Of a DNA stretch of 64,000 nucleotides, positions 1-12,500 are shown piece by piece. The stretch comes from Nematostella vectensis (Eukaryota > Cnidaria > Anthozoa > Actiniaria > Edwardsiidae). Position 1 is the first letter of the stretch; each line of letters starts with the position of its first letter. The position numbers were made by a program, and so were the translations under genes. The stretch spans positions 14,664,951 through 14,728,950 of the forward strand of contig NC_064041.1 in the NCBI RefSeq assembly GCF_932526225.1, in the 5' to 3' direction. The notes under the pieces are model-generated. The model was given only the letters and a program-made list of their open reading frames with translations. It did no database searches and was not told the DNA's origin.

Positions 1-437
1 GGAAGGAACGAAGGAACGAAGGGACGAAGGAAGGAAGGGACGAAGGAAGGAAGGAACGAACGAACGAACGAAGGAGGGAGGGAGGGAGGGAGGGAGGGAG
101 GGAGGGAGGGAGGGAGGGAGGGAGGGAGGGAGGGAGGGAGGGAGGGAGGGAGGGAGGGAGGGAGGGAGGGAGGGAGGGAGGGAGGGAGGGAGGGAGGGAG
201 GGAGGGAGGGAGGGAGGGAGGGAGGGAGGGAGGGAGGGAGGGAGGGAGGGAGGGAGGGAGGGAGGGAGGGAGGGAGGGAGGGAGGGAGGGAGGGAGGGAG
301 GGAGGGAGGGAGGGAGGGAGGGAGGGAGGGAGGGAGGGAGGGAGGGAGGGAGGGAGGGAGGGAGGGAGGGAGGGAGGGAGGAGCGAACGAAGGAAGGAAC
401 GAAGGAACGAAGGAGGGAAGGAACGAAGGAAGGCTAG
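1..437. repeat. (GGGA)n/(GGAA)n microsatellite
   Basis: This is a purine-rich tetranucleotide tract. An almost pure GGGA run occupies about 73-380 and is flanked by GGAA/CGAA-type units. It lies in the intron just downstream (minus strand) of the YCDM exon of the first apple/fibrinogen-like gene copy. The same tract occurs at the equivalent intron position in the other copies (13054-13410, 33361-33486, 54163-54217), each with a different length. Confidence 0.95.
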
Positions 438-449
438 GACATCACATAC

Positions 450-1032
450 CAAAGCGTTCCATATCACAGTAGGCCACGATTCTTCCACCAAATGGCAGTT
501 TAAAGGGATAGTACCCACTCGGAACGGATGCACGAGCAGATTTGAGGTCTGCGCATGATTGGACGCGATTCTTCGGGGGAAAAAAGAAAAAATAATGAGA
601 AATGTTCTAATGGTAAACATATTTTTGATAACAAAACATAGGTTAGAAGAGGAACAAACAACCAAACTCGTGCTTGTTGTAACAAATTTAAAACATTTTT
701 TTTAACTGTACTTTATTGTATGGTTCCACGTTTTCCATGTATTGAACTCCCCGACTTCCCGGTCCGAAGTCCGCACGATGTGTGTGCCGGTCCGCATCTT
801 TCAGCATACACATCCTGTCGTTTTTACGGAAGGCGATACTAAGGCAGAAGAACTCCGACTGACACCGTGACATGCAATCCACGACATCCCACGCCTCGCT
901 CTCGCGAATTGTGTGACCTTTCACCTCATAACCATATATGGAATACGATGACTCACATTGCTGACCGCTGACATATCGAAGACATAGTAGCCATGGTAAC
1001 AGAAAAAATGTAAAGTTTCCGATGGCTTTCAT
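450..1032 (-). CDS. PAN/apple + fibrinogen-like secreted protein, copy 1 (5' exons only)
   Basis: These are two 5' exons of the first of four tandem paralogues; the remaining exons lie beyond the left edge. Exon 1 (712-1032) starts at the Met that aligns with the start of the diverged copy at 54807. It encodes a hydrophobic signal peptide ending near VSGQ, then a Cys-rich apple/PAN domain (CESSY, DCMSRCQSEFFCLS, MCMLKDADR). It ends in phase 0 at a GTACAG donor. Exon 2 (450-570, 121 nt) follows a CCGAAG acceptor, encodes the start of a fibrinogen-like domain (SCADLKSA, SGYYPF, VAYCDM), and ends at G|GTATGT. An in-frame Met six codons upstream (1050) is the alternative start. The product is presumably extracellular, of the lectin or immune-recognition type common in cnidarians; that role is inference from the domains. 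Confidence 0.82.
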
Positions 1033-1050
1033 TCCTAGCAAGGGGTACAA

Positions 1051-2620
1051 ATATTTATGAGAAATAAATAGTTATCCTAAAATTGCATTAACGCTTTTTT
1101 TATGAAATTTATTCAAAGAACGATAACGCCATTCTTCATTAATCATTTTTGGACTTTTCTATTCTTAATTAATCATTTATGGACAATTCCTGGTGCTTGT
1201 ATTAGGCTTCCTAATTAAGTGTGCACTCTTAGACCCCATGTGCCATGACCCGCAGTGCGCCATGGGTATTAATTGATTACGTAAATAAGCGTTAAGGCGA
1301 AAAGAAAAAAACTTTTCAGTGGTAGATGTTCCATAGTTGGATACATGGATATCGAGTTGCTCCTAATAATATGCTTATGATGTCAATTAACTTATTAATG
1401 AAGAAATGATGTTTTTTGGGGGGTAAAAAAATTGCGTGCATTAACCACATGGGCCTCAGCAGGAACCTAGATAGCCTCACCGAGAATGCCATAAACAGAT
1501 GCAAGGCTTGTATTCTCTAACCAGTAGTGCAAGCCATTTGTCATTTTGCAATTTCTTATAGTCAACATTGATTGAAATAGGTGTATACAGTTAAAAGGAG
1601 AACAGAAAGTGGGATGGATTGTTTTCTATTTAAGTATTCCCAATAACTTAACAAACTAGAATGGGGAAATTGGGGGAAGTCGTGCCATAAGTTTGGTAAG
1701 GAAAAGTTTTTGAAATAAATTAAAAAAAACGATACTTTAAGTGTGTTATTTAAAAAGCATACAGACAAATACTGATTTTAGTTATGAAAGATTTAGTACA
1801 TCGAAAACTAATGTTGTAAAAGTTTCCTTTTTATAAAACGATCCTTTTCTAAGCATGATAATTATGCCAGCATTTAGCATTCTTAGAAAGTTATTTTTTT
1901 GTTCTTGGTCCTGTCTTACCTTTTGTGTTGAAACCACTGTTGATTTAATTGCGACAACCTAGCTAAATCTCGAGCCGAATTGATTTGACTAGTATTAACA
2001 TAAACATATTTTAATAAAACTTCACGGGGACTTCCTCCCTAAGACCGTGCGCTCTGCTGATTGGTTCGCTATCTCGTGACAGTATTCGCGCCAAGCATTG
2101 CTTAATGAGTAAATGCTCGAAATAGGCGCAGCAAATTCACGTTTCGAAATCAATTGTACCCTGAAACCTGACGCAATTTACTTACTTGATTCAACAATTC
2201 ATGGAACAAGAACTCTGACAACGATTCCTGGGCTTTAAAAAAGACGGTCCTTCCAATACGTTTTTCGTCTCTAGTAAAGAAAATCGATAGTGTTTCGACA
2301 TTACTTATCAAAGTATTTAACTGCTAGCAGTTCTTTCTTTGTTGAACTTCCGTGAAGGCAAAGCGGGCGTATGTCAGATTGCAGCAGTCTTCTACTCGAG
2401 ATAACAAATTAAACAATACAAAATGTTCACCCTGAATGAAATAAGAATCTGACCCAAAATATCATATCTTTTAATTTTTCTTTGGCTAAAATACGACAAA
2501 CACCTAACACCCAACAGGTTTCTTGTTTTGTTTTTTAAAAAAATCTGGAAGAAACCCTGCAAGTGCAAAGTCTCTCTGGCAAAAAAAAAATATATGTTGA
2601 AAGAGAAAAACTCCCTTCTC
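1051..2620. other. 5' flank of copy 1, no further gene seen
   Basis: This AT-rich sequence lies upstream of the minus-strand gene and is nearly identical to 14029-15555 and 35574-37180, and recognisable at 54808-56500. Only short chance ORFs occur. It presumably carries the promoter and perhaps a 5' untranslated exon, but I see no decisive core promoter signal. Confidence 0.6.
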
Positions 2621-3041
2621 CTTATAATGGTCCACCTATTAAAAACTCCCTTCTCCTTATAATGGCCCACCTATTAAAAACTCCCTTTTCCTTATAATGG
2701 TCCACCCCTATTAAAAATTCCCTTCTCCTTATAATGGTCCACCTATTAAAAACTCCCTTCTCCTTATAATGGCCCACCTATTAAAAACTCCCTTTTCCTT
2801 ATAATGGTCCACCCCTATTAAAAACTCCCTTCTCCTTATAACGGTCCACCCCTATTAAAAACTCCCTTCTCCTTATAATGGTCCTCCCCTATTAAAAACT
2901 CCCTTCTCCTTATAATGGTCCACCCCTATTAAAAACTCCCTTTTCCTTATAATGGTCCACCCCTATTAAAAACTCCCTTCTCCTTATAATGGTACACCCC
3001 TATTAAAAACTCCCTTCTCCTTATAATGGTCCAACACTATT
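2621..3041. repeat. 37-bp satellite array, block 1a
   Basis: About 12 tandem copies of a 37-bp unit whose two halves read TTAAAAACTCCCTTCTCC and TTATAATGGTCCACCCC. A 33-bp variant lacks the CCCC. The array abuts the 5' flank of gene copy 1 on the left and the TIR element at 3042 on the right. Confidence 0.95.
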
Positions 3042-4884
3042 ATAGTCAGGTCTCTTAGTGTTTCAATCTATACATAGCGGACAAAAGCACCAAACTTGGC
3101 AAAAAGATAGCCAAGAGGATGCTAATTAATATTGAGACCGGTGCCCACCGGTACCAATTGAGGATTTTGTGTAATAAAGGAATAAAAATTAGAAAAAAGC
3201 GTCCATCACGGGTTCCCTGTGGTGAAATTTAAAAGATCTTGTATTTCCTAAACTAAGGCGAAATATCTGATTGTTTTTTTTCGGTAGGGGAAATATGACA
3301 GTATTTGTTAATATTTCAAGATAAAACTGTCGTCTGCTGCATTAAAATGATTTATTTAAGAGAAAACGTTTTCAAAGCTAGACCCAATCGCCCTCACGGT
3401 TATCCAAGATGGCGGCTTATATTGGCACTGTATATGCTGTAAGTACCTCATAAAATCGCGTATTTTAGGTAAAAAAAGCTCTTTCTTTATGTATCAAGGA
3501 CGTACAATGTCTATAACCTACTAAATATGAAATTTTGTCTTGATGTTAAATTTATTTCTTCTAAATCTGCGATTAATCGCAATTATCGGGTATTTTGACG
3601 TTGGCTAAATAAAAAGAGGTAGAGATGGATTTAATAAGGGGGCTTTGTGAGTGTCTGTCAACTAGACACCAAAGACCAATAAGATGCTTTAGATATGCCT
3701 CCTTAATCAAAGTTATTAGGTTGTGATTCTTTTCTTGAGAATATTAGAGGATTTTGATGTTCTCAAAAGAAACATCTGTAGAAACTCTTTGTCGCGCAAA
3801 TAGCGCAAAATGGCACAGGAATTGTCACAAATTTGCGGTATTATGCTCGAGGCACTACAAAAAAAACAGCGCTCATTGCTCCCTACGTGTGCATCATAGT
3901 GATGAATCGCCGCACCAATAGAGGACTATTTTATTATCCTAAAGATGTCTTACGAAAAGGAAAGGTCTCCAGGAAGCGAGAGAGGGTGATTAAAAAAGTA
4001 CAGAGCTTTTGTCATGCTTATAGAATATATTAACAGAATATATAAGTGGAGGCTGTTGAAAATGGTACGTTCCTTTTCCTGATGTCCGAGCTCCACAATT
4101 TACATGAGACACGCTTGGGAGATTTTAGGAATGAGAAATCCCTTAACCGTTTTCTACTAAAGGACAGAGTTTTCGAGGCTTTTCCTAAAGTGCGGATCAG
4201 TGATCGGCGGACCGTTATTGTAATAAAGAGGAGAAAGTTATTCTGAAACAAACTGAAAGATACTTTTCAGAATGATGCGCGTACGCTAGCATGTGCCCAG
4301 GGTCCGCGTGGATTTCTTTTCCAAACAGAGGATTTTTCCTTTCTTTGGGACGTTTTCTTCGAGGTGCCGAAGAAACGACGGTGCTATAAACAAGTGTTCA
4401 AAAACTCTAGTGTTGACGATACTAGCGTCAACCTTAAGAGAGGACACGTTTAGCCCAAAACCTGACGTAAGACAGAATTATTCTATTATTCTAACGATCA
4501 GAAGGTTTTGAGCGCCATATCTGATATCTGTAGACGCCAGCCACCGCTGCCGATCTATATTAGTTCGATATCCTTTTTTCACAAAATGAAAATATAAATC
4601 ATGGAACGCTATTAGCTAGGGTTTTCGGCTTTATACGACCGAGTGGTTGGAAGTCAAGGGCGTCTGCCGACTCCCCCGCTTTGACCCATAACTAGCATGG
4701 GGTAGAGCGAGGCTCTCGCCTCGGAAACAATTGTGATACTTTGATTTTAAAATAACATAGGGCCGTAACGAAAAGATAAACAAATGATCCGAGTTGTCAT
4801 GGTATAATTTATCAACGCACAATAGGCTATGAAAAATCTTCCTCATCGGTAGAATATTTTTTCCTGCTGACGGGTCTATTAATT
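3042..4884 (+). mobile_element. TIR DNA element C, truncated copy inside satellite
   Basis: This is a unique-sequence block between two satellite arrays, about 97% similar by eye to the reverse complement of 38930-40768. Its left end (TAGTCAGGTCTCTTAGTG) matches the terminal repeat of the complete copy, including the palindrome-like GACCGGTGCCCACCGGTACC near 3136. The right end stops abruptly in satellite after TATTAATTAATAG, so the second terminus is missing. Short ORFs (for example 3833-4033) are conserved between copies but resemble no family I know. No transposase is visible, so it is probably non-autonomous. Confidence 0.6.
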
Positions 4885-7800
4885 AATAGTGGTCCACCAC
4901 TATTAAAAACTTCCTTCTCCTTATAATGGTCCACCCCTAATAAAAACTCCCTTATCCCTATAATGGTCCACCCCTATTAAAAACTCCCTTTTCCATATAA
5001 TGGTACACCTCTATTGAAAACTCCCTTCTCCTTATAATGGTCCACCATAATTAAAAACTCCCTTCTCCTTATAATGATCCACCCCTATTAAAAACTCCCT
5101 TCTCCTTATAATGGTCCACCCCTATTAAAAACTCCCTTTTCCTTATAATGGTACACCCTTATGAAAAACTCCCTTCTCCTTATAATGGTCCACCCCTATT
5201 AAAAAACTCCCTTTTCCTTATAATGGTACACCCCTATTAAAAACTCCCTTCTCCTTATAATGGTCCACCCCTCTTAAAAACTCCCATCTCCTTATAATGG
5301 TCCATCCCTATTAAAAACTCCCTTCTTCTTATAATGGTCCACCCCTATTAAAAACTCACTTCTCCTTATAATGGTCCACCTATTAAAAACTCCCTTCTCC
5401 TTATAATGGTCCACCCCTATTAAAAACTCCCTTCTCCTTATAATAGTCCACCCCTATTAAAAATTCCCTTCTCCTTATAATGGTCCACCCCTATTAAAAA
5501 CTCCCTTCTCCTTATAATGGAACACCCCTATTAAAAACTCCCTTTTCCTAATAATTGTTCAACCCTGTTAAAAACTCCCTTTTCCTTATAATGGTCCACC
5601 CCTATTAAAAACTCCCTTCTCCTTATAATTGTCCACCCCTATTAAAAACTTCCTTCTCCTTATAATGGTCCACCCCTATTAAAAACTCCCTTCTCCTTAT
5701 AATGGTCCACCCCTATTAAAAACTCCCTTTTCCTAATTATTGTCCACCCCTGTTAAAAACTCCCTTTTCCTTATCATGGTACACCCCTATTAAAAACTCC
5801 CCTCTCCTTATAATGGTCCACCCCTATTAAAAACTCCCTTTTCCTTATAATGGTACACCCCTATTAAAAACTCCCTTCTCCCTATAATGGTCCACCCCTC
5901 TTAAAAACTCCCATCTCCTTATAATGGTCCATCCCTATTAAAAACTCCCTTCTCCTTATAATGGTCCACCCCTATTAAAAACTCCCTTCTCCTTATAATG
6001 GTCCACCTATTAAAAACTCCCTATTCCTTATAATGGTCCACCCCTATTAAAAACTCCCTATTCCTTATAATTATCCACTCCTATTAAAAACTCCCTTCTC
6101 CTTATAATGGTCCACCCCTATTAAAAACTCCCTTCTCCTTATAATGGTCCACCCCTATTAAAAACTCCCTTCTCCTTATAATGATCCACCCCTATTAAAA
6201 ACTCCCTTTTCCTAATAATTGTCCAACCCTGTTAAAAACTCCCTTTTCCTTATAATGGTCAACCCTATTAAAAACTCCCTTCTCCTTATAATGGTCCACC
6301 CCTATTAAAAACTCCCTTCTCCTTATAATGGTCCACCCCTATTAAAAACTCCCTTTTAGTTATAATGGTACACCCCTATTAAAAACTCCCTTCTCCTTAT
6401 AATGGTCCACCCCTATTAAAAACTCCCTTTTCCTTATAATGTTACACCCCTATTAAAAACTCCCTTTTCCTTATAATGGTCCACCCCTATTAAAAACTTC
6501 CTTCTCCTTATAATGGTCCACCCCTATTAAAAACTCCCTTATCCCTATAATGGTCCACCCCTATTAAAAACTCCCTTTTCCATATAATGGTACACCTCTA
6601 TTAAAAACTCCCTTCTCCTTATAATGGTCCACCCCTATTAAAAACTCCCTTCTCCTTATAATGATCCACCCCTATTAAAAACTCCCTTCTCCTTATAATG
6701 GTCCACCCCTATTAAAAACTCCCTTTTCCTTATAATGTTACACCCTTATTAAAAACTCCCTTCTCCTTATAATGGTCCACCCCTATTAAAAAACTCCCTT
6801 TTCCTTATAATGGTCCACCCCTATTAAAAACTCCCTTCTCCTTATAATTGTCCACACCTATTAAAAACTCCCTTTTCCTTATAATGGTCCACCCCCATTA
6901 AAAACTCCCTTCTCCTTATAATTGTCCACCCCTATTAAAAACTTCCTTCTCCTTATAATGGTCCACCCCTATTAAAAACTCCCTTCTCCCTATAATGGTC
7001 CACCCCTCTTAAAAACTCCCATCTCCTTATAATGGTCCATCCCTATTAAAAACTCCCTTCTCCTTATAATGGTCCAACCCTATTAAAAACTCCCTATTCC
7101 TTATAATGGTCCACCACTATTAAAAACTCCCTTCTCCTTATAATTATCCACTCCTATTAAAAACTCCCTTCTCCTTATAATGGTCCACCCCTATTAAAAA
7201 CTCCCTTCTTTTTATAATGGTCCACCCCTATTAAAAACTCCCTTTTCCTAATAATTGTTCAACCCTGTTAAAAACTCCCTTTTCCTTATAATGGTCCACC
7301 CCTATTAAATACTCCCTTCTCCTTATAATTGTCCACCCCTATTAAAAACTCCCTTCTCCTTATAATGGTCCACCCCTATTAAAAACTCCCTTTTCCTAAT
7401 AATTGTTCAACCCTGTTAAAAACTCCCTTTTCCTTATAATGGTCCACCCCTATTAAAAACTCCCTTCTCCTTATAATTGTCCACCCCTATTAAAAACTTC
7501 CTTCTCCTTATAATGGTCCACCCATATTAAAAACTCCCTTCTCCCTATAATGGTCCACCCCTCTTAAAAACTCCCATCTCCTTATAATGGTCCATCCCTA
7601 TTAAAAACTCCCTTCTCCTTATAATGGTCCAACCCTATTAAAAACTCCCTTCTCCTTATAATGGAACACCCCTATTAAAAACTCCCTTCTCCTTATAATG
7701 GTCCACCTATTAAAAACTCCCTATTCCTTATAATGGTCCACCCCTATTAAAAACTCCCTTCTCCTTATAATTATCCACTCCTATTAAAAACTCCCTTCTC

Positions 7801-8085
7801 CTTATAATGGTCCACCCCTATTAAAAACTCCCTTCTCCTTATAATGGTCCACCCCTATTAAAAACTCCCTTCTCCTTATAATGGTCCACCCCTATTAAAA
7901 ACTCCCTTCTCCTTATAATGGTCCACCCCTATTAAAAACTCCCTTCTCCTTATAATGGTCCACCCCTATTAAAAACTCCCTTCTCCTTATAATGGTCCAC
8001 CCCTATTAAAAACTCCCCTCTCCTTATAATGGTCCACCCCTATTAAAAACTCCCTTCTCCTTATAATGGTCCACCCCTATTAAAA
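4885..8085. repeat. 37-bp satellite array, block 1b (about 86 units)
   Basis: This is the longest run of the 37-bp satellite. Variant units (CCTAATAATTGT, CCCATCTCC, CTATTCC and others) recur in the same order at spaced intervals (for example near 5544, 6205, 7246 and 7394), showing that groups of monomers were amplified together. No ORF is meaningful here. Confidence 0.95.
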
Positions 8086-9551
8086 TAAATCAACACTACC
8101 ATTGTGCTTGTTTTCGGTCAGAGCACGCGCATGCGCATACGTTATTCAGCACTGTCGCGGCGAACAGTATTTACGCGCATTTGTCTCGGTTCCAGTCTTC
8201 TCTCTATAGATTGGACAAGGGACCCCGCGTGGTCGGGATAGACCAAAGAGAGACGCTGTGACGTGCAGTTCTCAACACTAGAGATCGATAGTATAAGCAA
8301 ATACAAAATACTTGACTTCTTTAAAAACCCAGGGATAAACGTTTAGAGGGAAATACCCCTGGGTTTCCAAGGATGAATACTTGAACGAAACGCAAAAACA
8401 AATTACGACTGTCACTTTAAGTGCATTTTAAAATGCAAATGAAACTGGCTAATTCTAGAAGAGCTAAAATGAGCTAGTTATTGCTTAAAACAGAAACAAT
8501 TCAAAAAAGCTCACGTTTTATTGTACCCTCCTACGCAGAGCTTTTTGTGTCGCTCGTTTCTTTTTCTCTAAAGGAAAGAAGAGGGAACGAGCGACACCGA
8601 AAGCGGAAAAAAAAGGGAACGAGCGACACCAAAGGCGGAAAGAAAAGGAAACGAGCGACACCGAAAGCTCTGCGCAGGAGGATAGTTTTATTGATGCTTG
8701 GATAAAAATTCTGGAACACATTAAATATAATTTTAAATAAACATGCGCACACCCTGCGCAATCCCCTAGGCGCACTAAGGTAAGTACGTCATCTAAAGAC
8801 AACATGAACTGGCACATGATCTCCCTAACATTAACACTACATGAAGTACTGACCCACGCTGAGACACAGAGGCAAAAAAACAGCCGCCTGCTTTTGTGGG
8901 GCACCTCTTTGGAAAAAGGTCGATGCCTACACACTTTTATATTGCAACCATTTTAGATATTCTTGTCAAACGCAATAAAAAAATTGGTTAAAAGAAAAGG
9001 TTTGCAGACTGCGCGTGAACTCACGCGTCCTGGACAGTTGGGAGGTCTGTGGTGACGTCACAATTTAGAACCTTAAAGGTAGTCTGCAATTGCCTTCAGA
9101 GGCTATCGCACCCACAAAGTCCCTTGGGTATTTTTGTGGATCCCATTACTGTGTTGCGGATCACCAGGACATGGGTGGCCATAGAGAACGCGATTGGCTG
9201 GGAAAGAAAAAATACGAGACATCTTACTATTTATAGCACGATATCCTTTGATCTGGCTTATGTGGCGCGTGGGTTCTTAGGCTACGAAGGGTCTATTAAA
9301 AAGAACTTTGTTAACGAGATATTTATTTCAGTAGCAAACTAAATCCTCTCGAATCATAGCGAAACTCGAGCCATCTGGAAATTACTAAATTCTAAGGAAT
9401 TAAATAATGCAGGGAAAGCTATATTCGTCTCCTGAAAAGTTTTAGTTCGTCTTGTAAAGGGAAAGTTTTCCCTCTCCTTAACTTGTTAGTAGACTTTTGC
9501 GAATGTTAAGTTCTTCATTATGAAATGCTCCGTCTAACTTGATCGAAGAGG
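8086..9551. other. 3' flank of gene copy 2, no gene seen
   Basis: This region is shared with 18950-20330 and, in part, 51220-52121. It contains a fold-back near 8333-8372 (CCAGGG...CCCTGG) and the MITE at 8527-8681. Open frames here are short and not conserved between the copies, so I call no gene. Confidence 0.6.
8527..8681. mobile_element. MITE with CCTCCTACGCAGAGC inverted termini
   Basis: The left end CCTCCTACGCAGAGC continues into TTTTTGTGTCGCTCGTTTC. The right end is its reverse complement, ending GCTCTGCGCAGGAGG. The interior holds two to three near-tandem repeats of GAACGAGCGACACC. The orthologous insertion is at 19405-19527 (one internal unit fewer). Related half-elements are at about 43280-43345 and 51228-51275. 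A clean target duplication is not obvious. Confidence 0.7.
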
Positions 9552-12500
9552 TTATAACGTACTGCTGTATTTGGATGAAATCCACCGTGCTCCGCATTCG
9601 TGATCATCATGACCATCAAACACTGCAAGACAAAAAGGCAATTCCGTCATCGACGGTCTGATCGGGTTTGCTGTGGTGGGTCCCAGACCCTTGGACCATC
9701 TCAGATTATATGAAATCTGGTACGACAGCGCACACGCGAGAAACTCAAGTTCCGTTCCGTTAAGCTTGAAATAATAACCATTCCACCCTGACTAATTGAT
9801 AAATATGGTAATTGATTGTGGGAAGTATATAAATGTGGAGAATGACATGGGCAAACTAATGAATCATTTTAAAGTAATTGTTGCAGACGTAATACCCCCA
9901 TAACTATAAAAGGTATGATCTTATCCCTAAGGCATCACTAAGATCACCACATTTTCACGGACAATTCTCAAATCAAACAAAGTTGATCTACATAGTTGCT
10001 CTACATATCGACAGTTTGGTTCTTTGACGTCATTAACACGCATGCGTACAGCAATCAAAACCATCCCACATGGATCTCGTCTAACGTTGTTTAGGTATCA
10101 CGAGATCAAGTACTCTGTTCTTGGCGCAGGGTCTATTCCTGCTGGTCAGGAAGCTGGCTTCTATTTGCTTCCCTTCTTGGTGGAATCTGGAAGACATGTA
10201 TCTTGGTTCTACATTTCTCTCGTGCACTGATGATGTAGAGGGAAATTTAAAAGACATTTCTAAATTTCCCTGATTATTAATACATGAGGAAAATTTAGAA
10301 GCATCTATTGTTTTCGTGGGAATTTCGCTAGTAATCATCCCTTAGAAAACAAAGCAATCCGAGTTGATCATGGTATTACTATAAAAAAAGTTCACTTTAA
10401 ATTGGGACTTTAAAAGTAAAAATACGTTGATCGATTCACTTAAAACAAATCTTTGGTTTTAATTTCCGATTTACTAAGATGTCCACAGTGGAAAGACATT
10501 GAACGGTAATTGATAACAAAGAGCGGATCTATTGCTAGAATGATCAAGATGGGTGGGTACCTCTATGGCAGCCGTTAGATATCTTGTATCCCAGAGACAC
10601 GCCTTTGCAGTTGGACTCCCACACATAAGGGTACTCGTACGAGACGGTTATTCTTGGACAGCTATAAACAACATTTTTGGAATTAGTAGGATTCTTCGAC
10701 AACTAGGAACAACATCAGTATAATTCTTAACCCTATTCAGACTAGGGCTCTTTAAGCCCCCCCCCCCCTCCCCCCTCCGGGAAAATTGCTATAACTTCTG
10801 AACCATAGCAGCTAAGAGGCTAAAACTTGGTGACTTTTCCTAAAATCTATCTGCGGACGTTTTGAATGCCATTGACATGTCGAGGAGACGCTCCATGTTA
10901 CCATGGCGGCCGTTTTATCGCACATAGGTTTCCTAAAAACTTAAAAGTAGTGAATTTTTCATATTTTGGTCCTGTTTCTCAGATTTAAATGCCTGTTTTG
11001 ACTTTTGTTTACGTGACAAGTTTCACAACAGCGCTAGAATTTTTTTACCTCGGATATTTGGGGGGAGGGGTGGGTAAATTTTGCTTTGTATCTGTTGTTA
11101 AAAATGTCGCTAGATTTACTAGATGACACTTTAAAAGCTAATATTATGCATTTATCATTACTATAAGCAATGATAAATGCATGCAAATACTTTTTTCTGT
11201 AATAATTCCAGATTTTTTTTTTCTTTTGCAAAAAACCATAAGAATCCAAGAAGGCGGATCCAAGATGGCGGACCCAGGATGGTGGAAATTCTTACAAAAA
11301 AAATGATTATAAAACGTTTTTATGACCTTTTTGCATTGAAAAGCCGTTAAAAGGTTGATTTTGACATATCTGAATGATGCAAAATGATTTCAACCCGATA
11401 TCTGATAATTTGGGCAATATTTAAAAGAATAGCTAGACATCGTATTTATGACATCATTGTCATAATTGATTCTACCACACCCAAAATGGGCCGTTATGAT
11501 TATTTGCATGCTGGTGCTCATTGTCTGTTAGCTTGATGGTCATAGCCTAAGCGGTTCATGAAATACGGAGCATATCAATATTTGGGTGACTTTCATACCC
11601 ACTCGGCCGACCTCTTGGAGGCCTGGGTCTTAGGGCTTTTCAAGATCAGTGAGAAAAAAATTTGACCGAGCGGTCAAGTTTTTTTTAACAAATTTTGGCC
11701 TCGAGTCTCAAATTGACAGGAATAAGCATTTTTCACCATGTTTTCTGGAGATCCGGGAGCGGGAAAACTTTAGCTCTTCTAAATATGGGCATCAATGCCC
11801 ATATAAGGCAATACATACGAAGGACACTATATGTGGGGAATATGTTTGATATGGGGGACCCTTTCAGCCCCCCCCCCCCGGTCACAGACAGCTCAAAATA
11901 GCCCAGTCTGAATAGGGTTAAACAAGTATAATTAGTATGATTCTTGGATAACTAAGAACAAGATTAGTATTGAGCTGTTTCCAGGAATCGTCTAACGGGA
12001 AAGCGGTAGACTTGGTGTCTGTAAGAAACTCGCCTTGATCCTTTGCAGGACGAGTCAAAGTTCGACGATCCAGAGGGAATCTTCAAATAAAGAAAAATAA
12101 GGTTGTTCAGGGGGGCCGTTATTCTTTGTTTGTTTGTTCGTTTGTTTGATTGTTTGTCTGTTTATGTTTTTGTTTATTTATTTGTTTGTTCGTTCGTTTG
12201 TTTGTTTGTCTGCTTGTTTTTCCTTCCTCGGTAGCACCAACCATTCTTTCATTTATTGGTGAGAGATATTCCATCTCTAATGGCGGTGAATGGAGCGTGC
12301 TAGCTACGCCCTGATTATATGTGGGGAGTACAAGAACCGGCTGTACGCGTGATTGTATTAGAGTGGATGGTGCATGTTGGGGAGGCAGTACCTATACTGA
12401 CAATAAAAGTCAGTCGCATCTAAACCGAATTTTGAAACAAAACTTCTTATCTACTCTTCCGTCGCGGAATTGCTACACAAGAATTGGATCCACCCAACCT

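Noticed and set aside
4885-8085. Regular short repeats that might suggest a CRISPR array
   Set aside because: Monomers are head-to-tail with no unique spacers, and the context is eukaryotic; this is a minisatellite.
8518-8934. 138-codon minus-strand ORF
   Set aside because: It crosses the GCTCTGCGCA MITE and changes length and frame in the paralogous region at 19409-19660.
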